Positions 14,848 to 22,683 of a DNA stretch of 30,964 nucleotides are shown one piece after another. The notes beneath the pieces were generated by a model, which saw nothing but the letters and a program-made list of their open reading frames with translations, was not told the origin of the DNA and did no database searches. The position numbers were made by a program, and so were the translations under genes. The stretch spans positions 1 to 30,964 of the forward strand of contig JAXDJO010000055.1 of the NCBI GenBank assembly GCA_034667525.1, written 5' to 3'. The DNA comes from DATAPE01 sp034667525. GTDB lineage: Bacteria > Actinomycetota > CADDZG01 > WHSQ01. The stretch's first letter is position 1, and each line of letters starts with the position of its first letter.

Positions 14848-16463
14848 CCGGTGCGTCTACCGATCAAGGCTCCTACTCGCGCAAGCTCGGGTGAGCCAAG
14901 GCGCACCATGGCCCCCGCATACACGGCCAGTCCTGCCGTGACGGCGACGGCAAGACTGGCAAGGCTGGCCGCCTTGCTCGGCCCTGACAACAGCGACACG
15001 ATCGCTGCCATCACGAGCGTTGCCAAAACGGTCACAAACACCGACCGGCGCACGGAGATGGAAAAGGAAGGGTCAGTCACTGGATGGGTGCGGCGTCCCA
15101 ACAAGATCCCCAGGACGATGGCCCCCATCGTGAAGGCGAGCGAGTGGCCCAGAGCAAGCCCGGCCACGGCCCAACGCGGGGGAAGCACCACAAAGAGAAG
15201 CGCGCCGGTGGCGCTTGCGATGACTACGGTTGCCGCGTTGACCAGCGCGGGTGTCTTCGTATCGGCCATCGCGTAGTAGCCGCGGGTCAGCACCAGAAAC
15301 GTGGAATAGCCCGGCAACCCGATGGAGAACCCCGCGATCACCCGCGCCACCATCGCGGCGCCGGCCCCCGTCATGACACCGTACTGAAGTGTGATGTTCG
15401 CGAGGGGGCCAGCGGTTGCCAGCAGGATCGCGGCGGTGGGCAAGAGGATGAACGCGATCATCTTCAAACCATCCCGCAGCCGTTGGATCAAACGTGATTC
15501 CTCTCCCTTGGCGACGTGCTCGGACATCTCCGGAAACAACACGTTGAATATCGGGACGGCGAACAGCGCGTACGGCAGATAGAAGAAGGTGTAGGCCCAC
15601 TGGTAGGCCGCAACCCCTCCCTGAACCTTGTTCGCGAGCACGAGCACGACTATCAGACCCACTTGATAGCCGCCTGCGTAGCTGAGTGCCCAGAGTCCGA
15701 GCCGAGCACCCTTCCTTACGGCAGGATGGGAAAGGTCAAAGCGGAAGCGGAAGTGCCAACCCAAACGAACGAGCTGAGGCGCCAGACAAATGGTCATCGC
15801 CACCACGCCGAGTGTCGTCCCGCCTCCCAGCACCCATTCCTGCGCCGGAGTTACTCCAGCGATCGAGGGACCTGCACTCCCCCGCATCGCTGCGTAGATC
15901 AGATAGACCGCGATAACAATCACGTTGTTGAAGATCGGAGCGATCGCGGCCATCGCAAACCTCCGATGTGCCTGTAGCGCAGCCGTCATGATCATCCCTA
16001 CCCCGTAAAAGATCACCTGGGGGGCGAACAGCCTCAAGAGGACCGCGCCCAGAGCCACCTCGTGGGCGCGAACAAGAGGATCTGCAACCCCGACGGTCAA
16101 CACCCTCATCACCAGCGGAGCCGCTATCGCGACGAGGATGGCTAGAAGAGTCAGGCCCACCAGGGCCACCGACGTCAGCGCATCGGCCGCCTCCCAACCC
16201 TCCCGTTCCTCACCCCTGACTAGGTAACTAACGAACGTGGGAACGAACACGGACGTCAAAACGCCCGCGGCCACCAGCTCGAACAAGACGTTCGGTGCGC
16301 TGTTGGCGGTCTGGTACGTGTTGGCAAGAAAAGTGGTGCCCAAAGTTGCCGCCACCACGACGACCCGCGCGAATCCGGTCACTCGTGACACTGCGGTAGC
16401 TGCCGTGATGACGGCGGCACCCCGGGCCAGCGACTGCGAACGGGCCGGCCGTGAAGGAGGCAT
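14844..16463 (-). CDS. murJ: Lipid II flippase MurJ (MviN)
   Basis: Moves undecaprenyl-linked peptidoglycan precursor across the membrane. The 539-aa polytopic protein has the MurJ start SLARGAAVITAATAVSRVTGFARVVVVAATLGTTFLANTYQTANSAPN, followed by LFELVAAGVLTSVFVPTF, and about 14 membrane segments. Later landmarks include RLFAPQVIFYGVGMIM and LPYALFAVPIFNVLFPEMSEH. It lacks the long cytoplasmic pseudokinase domain of mycobacterial MviN. The start ATG at 16463 is 9 nt after the steB stop, and no good ribosome-binding site is visible, so re-initiation is likely. Its presence between steB and pyrG differs from Mycobacterium, where steB/mctB and pyrG are adjacent. Confidence 0.95.
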   Translation of the reverse strand: MPPSRPARSQSLARGAAVITAATAVSRVTGFARVVVVAATLGTTFLANTYQTANSAPNVLFELVAAGVLTSVFVPTFVSYLVRGEEREGWEAADALTSVALVGLTLLAILVAIAAPLVMRVLTVGVADPLVRAHEVALGAVLLRLFAPQVIFYGVGMIMTAALQAHRRFAMAAIAPIFNNVIVIAVYLIYAAMRGSAGPSIAGVTPAQEWVLGGGTTLGVVAMTICLAPQLVRLGWHFRFRFDLSHPAVRKGARLGLWALSYAGGYQVGLIVVLVLANKVQGGVAAYQWAYTFFYLPYALFAVPIFNVLFPEMSEHVAKGEESRLIQRLRDGLKMIAFILLPTAAILLATAGPLANITLQYGVMTGAGAAMVARVIAGFSIGLPGYSTFLVLTRGYYAMADTKTPALVNAATVVIASATGALLFVVLPPRWAVAGLALGHSLAFTMGAIVLGILLGRRTHPVTDPSFSISVRRSVFVTVLATLVMAAIVSLLSGPSKAASLASLAVAVTAGLAVYAGAMVRLGSPELARVGALIGRRTG

Positions 16464-16472
16464 GTTCAGTTT

Positions 16473-17429
16473 CTACGACGGGCTGACGGCAGGCTGCGGA
16501 ATGACAGCGTCGGCACCCGGCCCAAAGCCGTAATTCCCGATACGGCCCCTGATAGCTTCCCGGAGCCCGAGCACCGCCGCGATGCCGCCGGGAACGGTGT
16601 CGGCGTTGTCAACGGTTGCGACGGTCTTTTGCGCCCTCGCATCACTACGAACGGTTGAGACGAAGTTCCAGGTACTCGTGGATGGCTCCGCGGCCAGAAC
16701 GACGGCGGAATGCGCCGCTAGGGACCGCGCCAAGGTCAGGCAGAAGTCTGTGGCGGGGAAAGGTGGATGATCAACGCTACCTGCAAGCACCACGAACAGT
16801 GTCCCGGGCGCGGCCGCCATTCCGCTCTGCGACTGGTCCCGCGTTATGAAACCATTGCGCTCGAGCTGATTGAGTAAATCGTCGAACCGCAGAGCATCTT
16901 CGGATGGTTTACCTGTATCAACCGACAGAGAACGAGAAGCCGCCGCCGCCGCTCGCTCACCTAGTAGCATCGCCGCTTGATCGCGCAGTTTGCGGCCGGC
17001 ACCAGAGGTGCTGTGGATAGTCAAGGCCAACTGGTTAACCGACGTCGGATCTGCGAGCGCAAGTTTGTCGGTGAAGGTGATCGTGGATCTGACCGTTCCC
17101 CCTGCAGTGGCGATCGCCGACACGATGTTGTTGGACGCGGCGGTATCCGTACCCTGTGGTTCCAGCAGCACGATCGCGCTTCCCGCCAATGCGGTCTGCA
17201 CGAGCCAGGGCTCGGTCGCTTGGGCGAAGACCTGGTTCTGCTGGGTGGTCTTACGAAGAGTAGCGACATCCTTTTGGAGCCCGCTGTTGTCGGTCGCGAT
17301 GTTGTTCAGACGGTGTCTCAGATCGGAGAGCACCGGCCCTCCGAGAAAGCCGGAGCCAGCCAGGATCCCGATCGCAAGGGCGAGCAGGACTGCGATGATC
17401 GAGATCAAGTGATAACGGAAGTCGATCAT
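16473..17429 (-). CDS. steB: SteB/MctB-like membrane-anchored protein
   Basis: A 318-aa protein with one N-terminal membrane anchor (MIDFRYHLISIIAVLLALAIGILAGSGFL), a coiled-coil stretch (LRHRLNNIATDNSGLQKDVATLRKTTQQN, about 37-65) and an extracytoplasmic domain. The start MIDFRYHLISIIAVLLALAIG is the signature of the family named MctB (copper transport) in Mycobacterium and SteB in Corynebacterium, where SteA and SteB together control the septal hydrolase RipA. The direct neighbour is SteA, which favours the SteB role. I chose the ATG at 17429 because it overlaps the steA stop as ATGA; the longer frame adds 17 residues without support. Confidence 0.88.
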   Translation of the reverse strand: MIDFRYHLISIIAVLLALAIGILAGSGFLGGPVLSDLRHRLNNIATDNSGLQKDVATLRKTTQQNQVFAQATEPWLVQTALAGSAIVLLEPQGTDTAASNNIVSAIATAGGTVRSTITFTDKLALADPTSVNQLALTIHSTSGAGRKLRDQAAMLLGERAAAAASRSLSVDTGKPSEDALRFDDLLNQLERNGFITRDQSQSGMAAAPGTLFVVLAGSVDHPPFPATDFCLTLARSLAAHSAVVLAAEPSTSTWNFVSTVRSDARAQKTVATVDNADTVPGGIAAVLGLREAIRGRIGNYGFGPGADAVIPQPAVSPS

Positions 17430-18619
17430 GAGAACACCGCCTGCTCGATGTGGAACCACAATCCATGGATCTGCAGCCATATGGCCCGCATCTCCAGGCG
17501 CATGACAGGTGACATGGCGACTACCACAGTCATAGCCACGATCGCTGCGCCGATCAACATCAACAGGTCCATACTGCGGACCCGACCTCGGTACAACCGC
17601 CCAACCCCCTTGGCATCAACCAGGATGGGTCCGACCCGGAGCCGCACCAGGAAGGTTGAGGCCATGCCCTTACGGCCCTTGTCCAGAAACTCGATCAGGT
17701 TCGCATGCGTGCCAACAGCCACGATGAGCTCAGCCCCGCGTTCGAACGCCAGCAGCATCGCGATGTCCTCGGAGGTGCCGGGCGATTCGTAGAGGATGCA
17801 AGGGATATCCAAAGCCTCTATCCGCTCCAGTCCGGGTGCATGTCCGCCGGGATAGGCGTGCACGACCAGCTCAGCTCCGGACAGGAGGGCCTCGGTCGTG
17901 ACTGAATCCATATCGCCGATGATCATGTCGGGCTGCATCCCCGCATCGATAATGGCGTCGGCTCCTCCATCTACCCCGATCAACAGCGGCTTTACTTCCC
18001 GTATGTAGCCGCGCAGGGCGACGAAATCTTCTTTGTAGCCAGGGCCGCGCACCACCACCAAGACGTGTTGGGCGCGGAAGTCGGTTTTCACATCCGGCAG
18101 GCGGGCAGCTTCGAGCAACACATCTCGCTCGTCCTTGATGTAGCCGATGGTGTTCTCGGCGAAGCGGTCGAGCTCTACCGCGATGCCCTGTTTGGCCACG
18201 TCCAGCGTCTTCTCCACCTCTTGCAACTGCAGCACCTTGCCCTTGGCGATCTGCTGACGCTCTCCATTCATGATCCCGAAGATGGCGCCGTCTTCGATCT
18301 CGACGCGGGTGCCTTCGGGAATCTGCATCACCTTGGGACCGGCTTGGTCGATGACATTGATGCCAGCTGAGCAGAGCAGAAGGGGGCCCAGGTTCGGATA
18401 GCGTCCGGTGGAAGAACGAGCTGCGTTGATGACCACCCGAACCTGTTTTTGAACCAAGCCTTCGGCGGCCAGCCGATCGATGTCCTGATGATCGATCACG
18501 GCCACATCCCCTGGCTCGAGCCGGGTCAGCAAAGCCTTGGTTCGATTGTCGACGCGCGCTCGGCCCCCTGGGATGGAAGCATCAAGCTGGTCGGTGTTGC
18601 GGTGTCGCAGTCTTCGCAT
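17426..18619 (-). CDS. steA: SteA-like cell-division/cytokinetic protein
   Basis: A 397-aa protein with a cytoplasmic part related to thiamin pyrophosphokinase (KPLLIGVDGGADAIIDAGMQPDMIIGDMDSV is the characteristic nucleotide-binding stretch, about 215-245) and one membrane segment near the C-terminus (MDLLMLIGAAIVAMTVVVAM, about 350-370). This is the SteA architecture described in Corynebacterium, where it pairs with SteB in septal peptidoglycan cleavage; a kinase activity is not expected. The ATG overlaps the recN stop as TGATG, and the stop overlaps steB as ATGA. In Mycobacterium the equivalent gene also follows recN. Confidence 0.9.
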   Translation of the reverse strand: MRRLRHRNTDQLDASIPGGRARVDNRTKALLTRLEPGDVAVIDHQDIDRLAAEGLVQKQVRVVINAARSSTGRYPNLGPLLLCSAGINVIDQAGPKVMQIPEGTRVEIEDGAIFGIMNGERQQIAKGKVLQLQEVEKTLDVAKQGIAVELDRFAENTIGYIKDERDVLLEAARLPDVKTDFRAQHVLVVVRGPGYKEDFVALRGYIREVKPLLIGVDGGADAIIDAGMQPDMIIGDMDSVTTEALLSGAELVVHAYPGGHAPGLERIEALDIPCILYESPGTSEDIAMLLAFERGAELIVAVGTHANLIEFLDKGRKGMASTFLVRLRVGPILVDAKGVGRLYRGRVRSMDLLMLIGAAIVAMTVVVAMSPVMRLEMRAIWLQIHGLWFHIEQAVFS

Positions 18620-20319
18620 CAGGCACCATCCACGGCAAGCTCCAGGAGCTCTCTTGCGTGTTCCTGAGCCCGGCCGCTCTGCGGCAGGCCGGCCAGCATC
18701 CGCGACAACTCAGACACGCGACTGTCCCCGTCGATCCGAACCACAGTAGCCACAGCTGGCCCTCCACCAGGGACCTTCGAAACGCTGTAGTGATTGTCGG
18801 CAAAGGCCGCCACCTGCGGGAGGTGGGTCACGAGCAAGACCTGACTCCCGGATGACCTGGCCAAGCGTGCCAAACAGCGGCCGAGAGAGCGAGCGGCCTC
18901 TCCCCCCACTCCCGCGTCGACCTCGTCGAACACCATGGTGGCGGCGCTGCTGTTGTTGGTTACGAGGTGCAGCGCGAGTGCGATCCTCGACAATTCACCG
19001 CCGGAAACGACCCGTTTGAGAGGGCGAGACTCACCCGTTCCGTTGAGATCGATCAACAGCTCGACCCTCTCGGATCCTCCTTCGTAAAGCGCGCATTGCA
19101 GCAGGCGAACCTCTATCCTCGCCTCGGGCAAGGCCAGCTCGGCAAGCACTTGCTCGGTCGCTCGCTGAAGCCTGGGGGCCGCCCCTCGCCGCAGCTTCGA
19201 GAGGCGCTTCGCCTTGGCTTCCGCCTCCGTCGTGACGAGATCCAACTGATGCTGAATATCCGCCTCGGTTTCAGGGGTACGGCTCAGCTGAGCGGCCCGC
19301 TCCTGGGAGGCCTCCAGGTAGCGGAGAACCTCTTCCTCATCGCGGCCGTACTTGCGCAACAACCGGTTTATAAGCGAGAGACGGTCGTGGCCTCGCTCCA
19401 GAGCGTTGGGATCGGGCTCGATCTCTGCCGACCGCAGCTCGAGAGCGATATCCGCAACCTCGCGCGACGCGGACGTCGCTCGTTCGTGGAGGGCAGCCAG
19501 CCCTGCATCCACCCCGGAAACACGCTCCAACGCGTCGGTCGCGCGAACGAGCTGCACTTCGGCGCCACCCTCTGAGCTCAGGGCCTCCACCGCCCCGGTC
19601 ACCGCCGCCGCTATAGCTTCGGAGGATCCCAGGCGCGCGGTCTCGGCCACAAGCCGGTCGCGTTCTCCTGCATGCAGCTGGGCGGCCTGGATCTCGGCGA
19701 TCTCGTAACGAAGCACGTCCAGTTCTCGAAGTCGCTCTTGCTCGGCCGCTCGGAGCGTCTCGAGCGATCTCCCATGCAGGGAGATAAGGCGCGCCGCCTC
19801 GGCCACCTCTCGAGCCAACGCCAGGGCGTCGGCACCGGAATAGGCGTCAAGACAGGCTCGCTGGAAGGTGGGGGTGAACAGCCGTTGATGCTCGTGCTGA
19901 CCTACGACATCCAGCAGACCCCGTCCGAGCTCGCCCAACAAACCCACGGTTACCAGCCGGCCATTGATCCTCGTTTTGCTCGCCGAGGCCGTGACCGACA
20001 CCGAGCGGGACACCACCACTTCGATATCGTCGCCCACGGGATCCGTGCTGCCGTCTGGATCGATGATCCCGTTCCGCACCAAGACTTCGGCCACTGGGTC
20101 GCCGTGCGCGAGTACGAACCGGCCTTCCACACGCGCCTCGCGCGCCCCTGGCCGTACCGCTCCGGGGTCCCCGCGCCCCCCGGCCAGGAGGCTCAGCGCG
20201 TTCACAAGCAGCGTCTTGCCGGCACCCGTCTCACCGGTAAGCGCGCTGCAACCAGGTTCCAGGGTCAGAGAAGCCGTTTCGATCACGCCGAGGTTTTCGA
20301 CGGCCAGGTCTGTCAGCAT
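18619..20319 (-). CDS. recN: DNA repair protein RecN
   Basis: An SMC-like ATPase that acts early in double-strand-break repair. The 566-aa protein has Walker A GETGAGKT at 29-36, a long coiled-coil middle (for example ALAREVAEAARLISLHGRSLETLRAAEQERLREL), the ABC signature VSGGELSRIALAL and Walker B TMVFDEVDAGVGGEAA. Length is normal. The ATG at 20319 follows a 74-bp gap from nadK; TAGGAT ends 8 nt upstream, which could give a leaderless internal transcript, while GAGAAG next to the ATG is a poor ribosome-binding site. This internal promoter would let DNA-damage control act on recN and the steA-murJ genes behind it. No LexA box was recognised. Confidence 0.96.
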   Translation of the reverse strand: MLTDLAVENLGVIETASLTLEPGCSALTGETGAGKTLLVNALSLLAGGRGDPGAVRPGAREARVEGRFVLAHGDPVAEVLVRNGIIDPDGSTDPVGDDIEVVVSRSVSVTASASKTRINGRLVTVGLLGELGRGLLDVVGQHEHQRLFTPTFQRACLDAYSGADALALAREVAEAARLISLHGRSLETLRAAEQERLRELDVLRYEIAEIQAAQLHAGERDRLVAETARLGSSEAIAAAVTGAVEALSSEGGAEVQLVRATDALERVSGVDAGLAALHERATSASREVADIALELRSAEIEPDPNALERGHDRLSLINRLLRKYGRDEEEVLRYLEASQERAAQLSRTPETEADIQHQLDLVTTEAEAKAKRLSKLRRGAAPRLQRATEQVLAELALPEARIEVRLLQCALYEGGSERVELLIDLNGTGESRPLKRVVSGGELSRIALALHLVTNNSSAATMVFDEVDAGVGGEAARSLGRCLARLARSSGSQVLLVTHLPQVAAFADNHYSVSKVPGGGPAVATVVRIDGDSRVSELSRMLAGLPQSGRAQEHARELLELAVDGA

Positions 20320-20327
20320 CTTCTCAA

Positions 20328-20333
20328 ATCCTA
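20328..20333 (-). promoter_or_regulatory. Candidate -10 of recN (leaderless, internal promoter)
   Basis: TAGGAT on the minus strand ends 8 nt before the recN ATG, in the only sizeable gap (74 bp) of the tlyA-nadK-recN-steAB run. The sequence between has no usual ribosome-binding site. -35 element not seen. Confidence 0.4.
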
Positions 20334-20393
20334 TGTTCGGCCTGCGTCATAGCCGGTGGTTTCGGCCGTTACGGAGCGACCCCCGGACCCGGA

Positions 20394-21185
20394 TCAGCCG
20401 GGAAGACCCAACTTGCTCCTCAACCGCTCCAGGAAACCGGGGCCCGCCAGCCTTATCAATCGCAACGGTCGGCGATGACGTTTGACCACAACGCTGGCCC
20501 CCGGCGTGATGTCGCTGCCGCCCGCTCCGTCTAGCGACATGGAGGCCTTCTGATCGGAAGCTTCGAGAGTTATCTCCACGATCTCGTCGGGGGCCAGCAC
20601 GAAGGGCCTGGAGAAGATCATGTGAGCAGCTACCGGCACGACTATCAAGCACTCGGCTCTGGGGGAAACTATGGGTCCGCCGGCGCTCAGTGCATACGCG
20701 GTGGACCCCGTCGGGGTGGCCACGATGATCCCATCGGCATTGAAAGCCGCCAGGCTCTCTCCCCCGATGCGGACACCCAAACGGATCAGCCGGTGCTGGG
20801 ACGAGCGCTCGATGAGGACTTCGTTGAGACCCACATAGGACCCGCGTTCGCCACCGCTGATCTCACAATCCAGCATCATCCGTTCTTCGAGCTGATAGTT
20901 CCCCGCGATGATGGCGTCCAGCGCATGATGAGCTTCGTGGGCCTCCACCTCGGTCAGATAACCAAGGGTTCCGAGGTTGACGCCGAGCAGCGGGGCGTCA
21001 ACCGAATGGGCAAGCTGAGCAGCCCGCAGCATCGTGCCGTCGCCGCCCAGTGACACGACCAGGTCGGGCTCCTCTTGGGATACCGCGATGTCCCTATCTC
21101 CGAGATAGCTTTCGACGTCCCGAAACAGTTTCTCGGCCTGGGGCTTACCGTCATGGAAAACGATGGCCACCCGCGCAACGGTCAT
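20394..21185 (-). CDS. nadK: NAD kinase
   Basis: Phosphorylates NAD to NADP; cytoplasmic. The 263-aa protein has the catalytic GGDGT at 47-51 (VVSLGGDGTMLRAAQL), NLGTLGYLTEV, the NE motif in VGLNEVLIER, and the C-terminal FNADGIIVATPTGSTAYALSAGGPIVSP, all diagnostic. I chose the ATG at 21185 because it overlaps the tlyA stop as ATGA; the longer frame back to 21368 is Arg-rich shadow of tlyA. tlyA-nadK-recN is a conserved actinobacterial arrangement. Confidence 0.96.
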   Translation of the reverse strand: MTVARVAIVFHDGKPQAEKLFRDVESYLGDRDIAVSQEEPDLVVSLGGDGTMLRAAQLAHSVDAPLLGVNLGTLGYLTEVEAHEAHHALDAIIAGNYQLEERMMLDCEISGGERGSYVGLNEVLIERSSQHRLIRLGVRIGGESLAAFNADGIIVATPTGSTAYALSAGGPIVSPRAECLIVVPVAAHMIFSRPFVLAPDEIVEITLEASDQKASMSLDGAGGSDITPGASVVVKRHRRPLRLIRLAGPGFLERLRSKLGLPG

Positions 21186-21973
21186 CGTGGCGCCTCCGAC
21201 AGCGCCTTCTCGACAACCTCGTCGCCATCTCGATCGGCTCCCGCCCGAAGGTGGAGGAAGAACTCGCGGTTGCCCGAGGGCCCTTTGAGCGAGGATGCGG
21301 TGGCTCCGGCCACGCCCAAACCAACGTCGGCGGCGGCCTTGATGACGCGCCTCATGGCCTCGCCCCATGATTCCTTGGCGCGCACGACACCACCTTTGCC
21401 CACCGCAGCCCGCTCCAGCTCGAACTGAGGTTTGACCAGGAGGACGAAGTTGGCATCAGGTCGGGCGATCGCCACCAGTCCCGGAAGGGCGGTGGCGAGC
21501 GAGATGAATGCGAGGTCGGCGACCACTCCTTCAGCGAGCCACGGGAGCCGATCGGGATCCAGGAACCTGACGTTGGCGCGTTCGAGCACGGTGACGCGTT
21601 CATCAGTTCGCAAGCGCCAATCGAGCTGGCCGTAACCCACATCTATCGCAACCACCGCAGCTGCTCCTCGCTGCAGGAGACAGTCCGTGAACCCTCCGGT
21701 TGAAGCTCCGGCATCGGCCCACCGCCTCTCTCGCACGGCCACATCGAGCCGGTCGAGGGCACCATCCAGCTTGTCTCCGCCGCGCGAGACGAAACGAGCT
21801 GCGGCTTCCGAGATCGTGATGGGGACGGCCGGGTCGACCAGCGCACCCGCCCGGGTGACCTGGATGCCCCCGACGTTCACCTGCCCGTCATCGATCGCCC
21901 GGGCTCCCTCAGAACGTGATCGCACCATTCCGCGCCGGACCAGCTCGACATCGAGACGGTTCTTGAGCGCCAC
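21182..21973 (-). CDS. tlyA: TlyA family rRNA (cytidine-2'-O)-methyltransferase
   Basis: TlyA 2'-O-methylates cytidines of 16S and 23S rRNA; loss gives capreomycin resistance in Mycobacterium. The 263-aa protein has an N-terminal S4 domain (LKNRLDVELVRRGMVRSRSEGARAI...VNVGG), then a Rossmann methyltransferase domain with SAM motif DAGASTGGFTDCLL (87-100). The catalytic KDKE tetrad is readable as Lys68, Asp153, Lys181 and Glu237, each one residue earlier than the mycobacterial numbering I recall. The start is GTG at 21973, no strong ribosome-binding site; it follows the 61-aa gene by 13 bp. The stop overlaps nadK as ATGA. Confidence 0.95.
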   Translation of the reverse strand: MALKNRLDVELVRRGMVRSRSEGARAIDDGQVNVGGIQVTRAGALVDPAVPITISEAAARFVSRGGDKLDGALDRLDVAVRERRWADAGASTGGFTDCLLQRGAAAVVAIDVGYGQLDWRLRTDERVTVLERANVRFLDPDRLPWLAEGVVADLAFISLATALPGLVAIARPDANFVLLVKPQFELERAAVGKGGVVRAKESWGEAMRRVIKAAADVGLGVAGATASSLKGPSGNREFFLHLRAGADRDGDEVVEKALSEAPR

Positions 21974-21986
21974 GTATGAGGATCGA

Positions 21987-22172
21987 CTACGGACCCGGCC
22001 GCACGTCCGCGTCGGCGTCGTCCAGCTCGGCTTCCAGCTCGCCGTGGAGCCGTTCGAGCGCGTCGAGCCGGGCTTCGTGCTCCTCAGCTTGGTCCGAAAG
22101 CTCGTCAACGTCGGCCAGGGCCTGGTCCAGGGGGGGCCGTGCGTCCTCATCCTGGGGCAAAGGCGCGCTCAT
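21987..22172 (-). CDS. Conserved 61-aa acidic helical protein between phasin-like gene and tlyA
   Basis: A small acidic protein, MSAPLPQDEDARPPLDQAL onward, with heptad-like helical sequence (DQALADVDELSDQAEEHEARLDALERLHGELEAEL) that should form a short coiled coil, ending DADVRPGP. Its reality is supported by an ATG that overlaps the upstream stop as ATGA, a GAGGAG ribosome-binding site, and position: Mycobacterium has a 58-aa conserved hypothetical gene (Rv1693) directly before tlyA. Function unknown; it might bind the neighbour coiled-coil protein or the ribosome. Confidence 0.75.
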   Translation of the reverse strand: MSAPLPQDEDARPPLDQALADVDELSDQAEEHEARLDALERLHGELEAELDDADADVRPGP

Positions 22173-22633
22173 TCGGCTCCTCGCCCCGTCCCATGCCCGG
22201 TCCCTCCAGCGGCGGGTCGCCGAGGCGGAACCGTCCTTCCCACAGAGGTCTTGCGCCCAGTCGTCTTTTTAGCAGTGGTCTTCTTCGCAACCACCTTGCG
22301 CGCGGTGGTTTTCTTCGCGGTCGTTTTCTTCGCGCCTAGCAGACGCGCTGAGCTCTCCACCCGGCTCACTCGCCGCTCGAGCCGGTCCAGATCCTGCTTA
22401 GTTGCAAGACCTAGTCCCTGAACCTGGCTCTGCATCTCCGAACGGATGAACCTTGTTATCTCCTGACGATTCTCCCTGCTTGCGTCAAAGAGCATCTTGG
22501 CCCAACCAGCGGCTTGCTCGGCGCGCACTTCGCCGGACTTCACCAACTCCTTCGCGATCTGCTCGGCGCGGTGCCGCGTTAGATCGCCGACGCCGGATGC
22601 GAACAGAGCGATCCTGCGGATCTCATCTCGCAC
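22169..22633 (-). CDS. Phasin-like helical protein with lysine-rich histone H1-like tail
   Basis: A 154-aa protein. Residues 1-72 are amphipathic helices of the polyhydroxyalkanoate granule-associated/phasin type (AEQIAKELVKSGEVRAEQAAGWAKMLFDASRENRQEITRFIRSEM); 78-96 is a short coiled coil (TKQDLDRLERRVSRVESSA). Residues 101-128 are a basic tail with AKKTT repeated four times (101, 106, 116, 121), like histone H1-like and HupB tails, so DNA or polyphosphate/granule binding is possible. Start GTG at 22633 with GGAGG about 6 nt upstream. It is the first gene of the long minus-strand operon and is divergent from the rhomboid gene. Confidence 0.75.
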   Translation of the reverse strand: MRDEIRRIALFASGVGDLTRHRAEQIAKELVKSGEVRAEQAAGWAKMLFDASRENRQEITRFIRSEMQSQVQGLGLATKQDLDRLERRVSRVESSARLLGAKKTTAKKTTARKVVAKKTTAKKTTGRKTSVGRTVPPRRPAAGGTGHGTGRGAE

Positions 22634-22670
22634 GCCGCCTCCCTTCCTCTTCGATGACCATGCCCGAACC

Positions 22671-22676
22671 TATACT
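22671..22676 (+). promoter_or_regulatory. Candidate -10 of the rhomboid gene, possibly bidirectional
   Basis: TATACT ends 7 nt before the GTG at 22684, giving a likely leaderless mRNA. The complementary strand reads AGTATAGG and could serve as -10 for the divergent phasin-like gene, whose start at 22633 would then have a leader of about 30 nt carrying GGAGG. Confidence 0.4.
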
Positions 22677-22683
22677 CGGAGCG

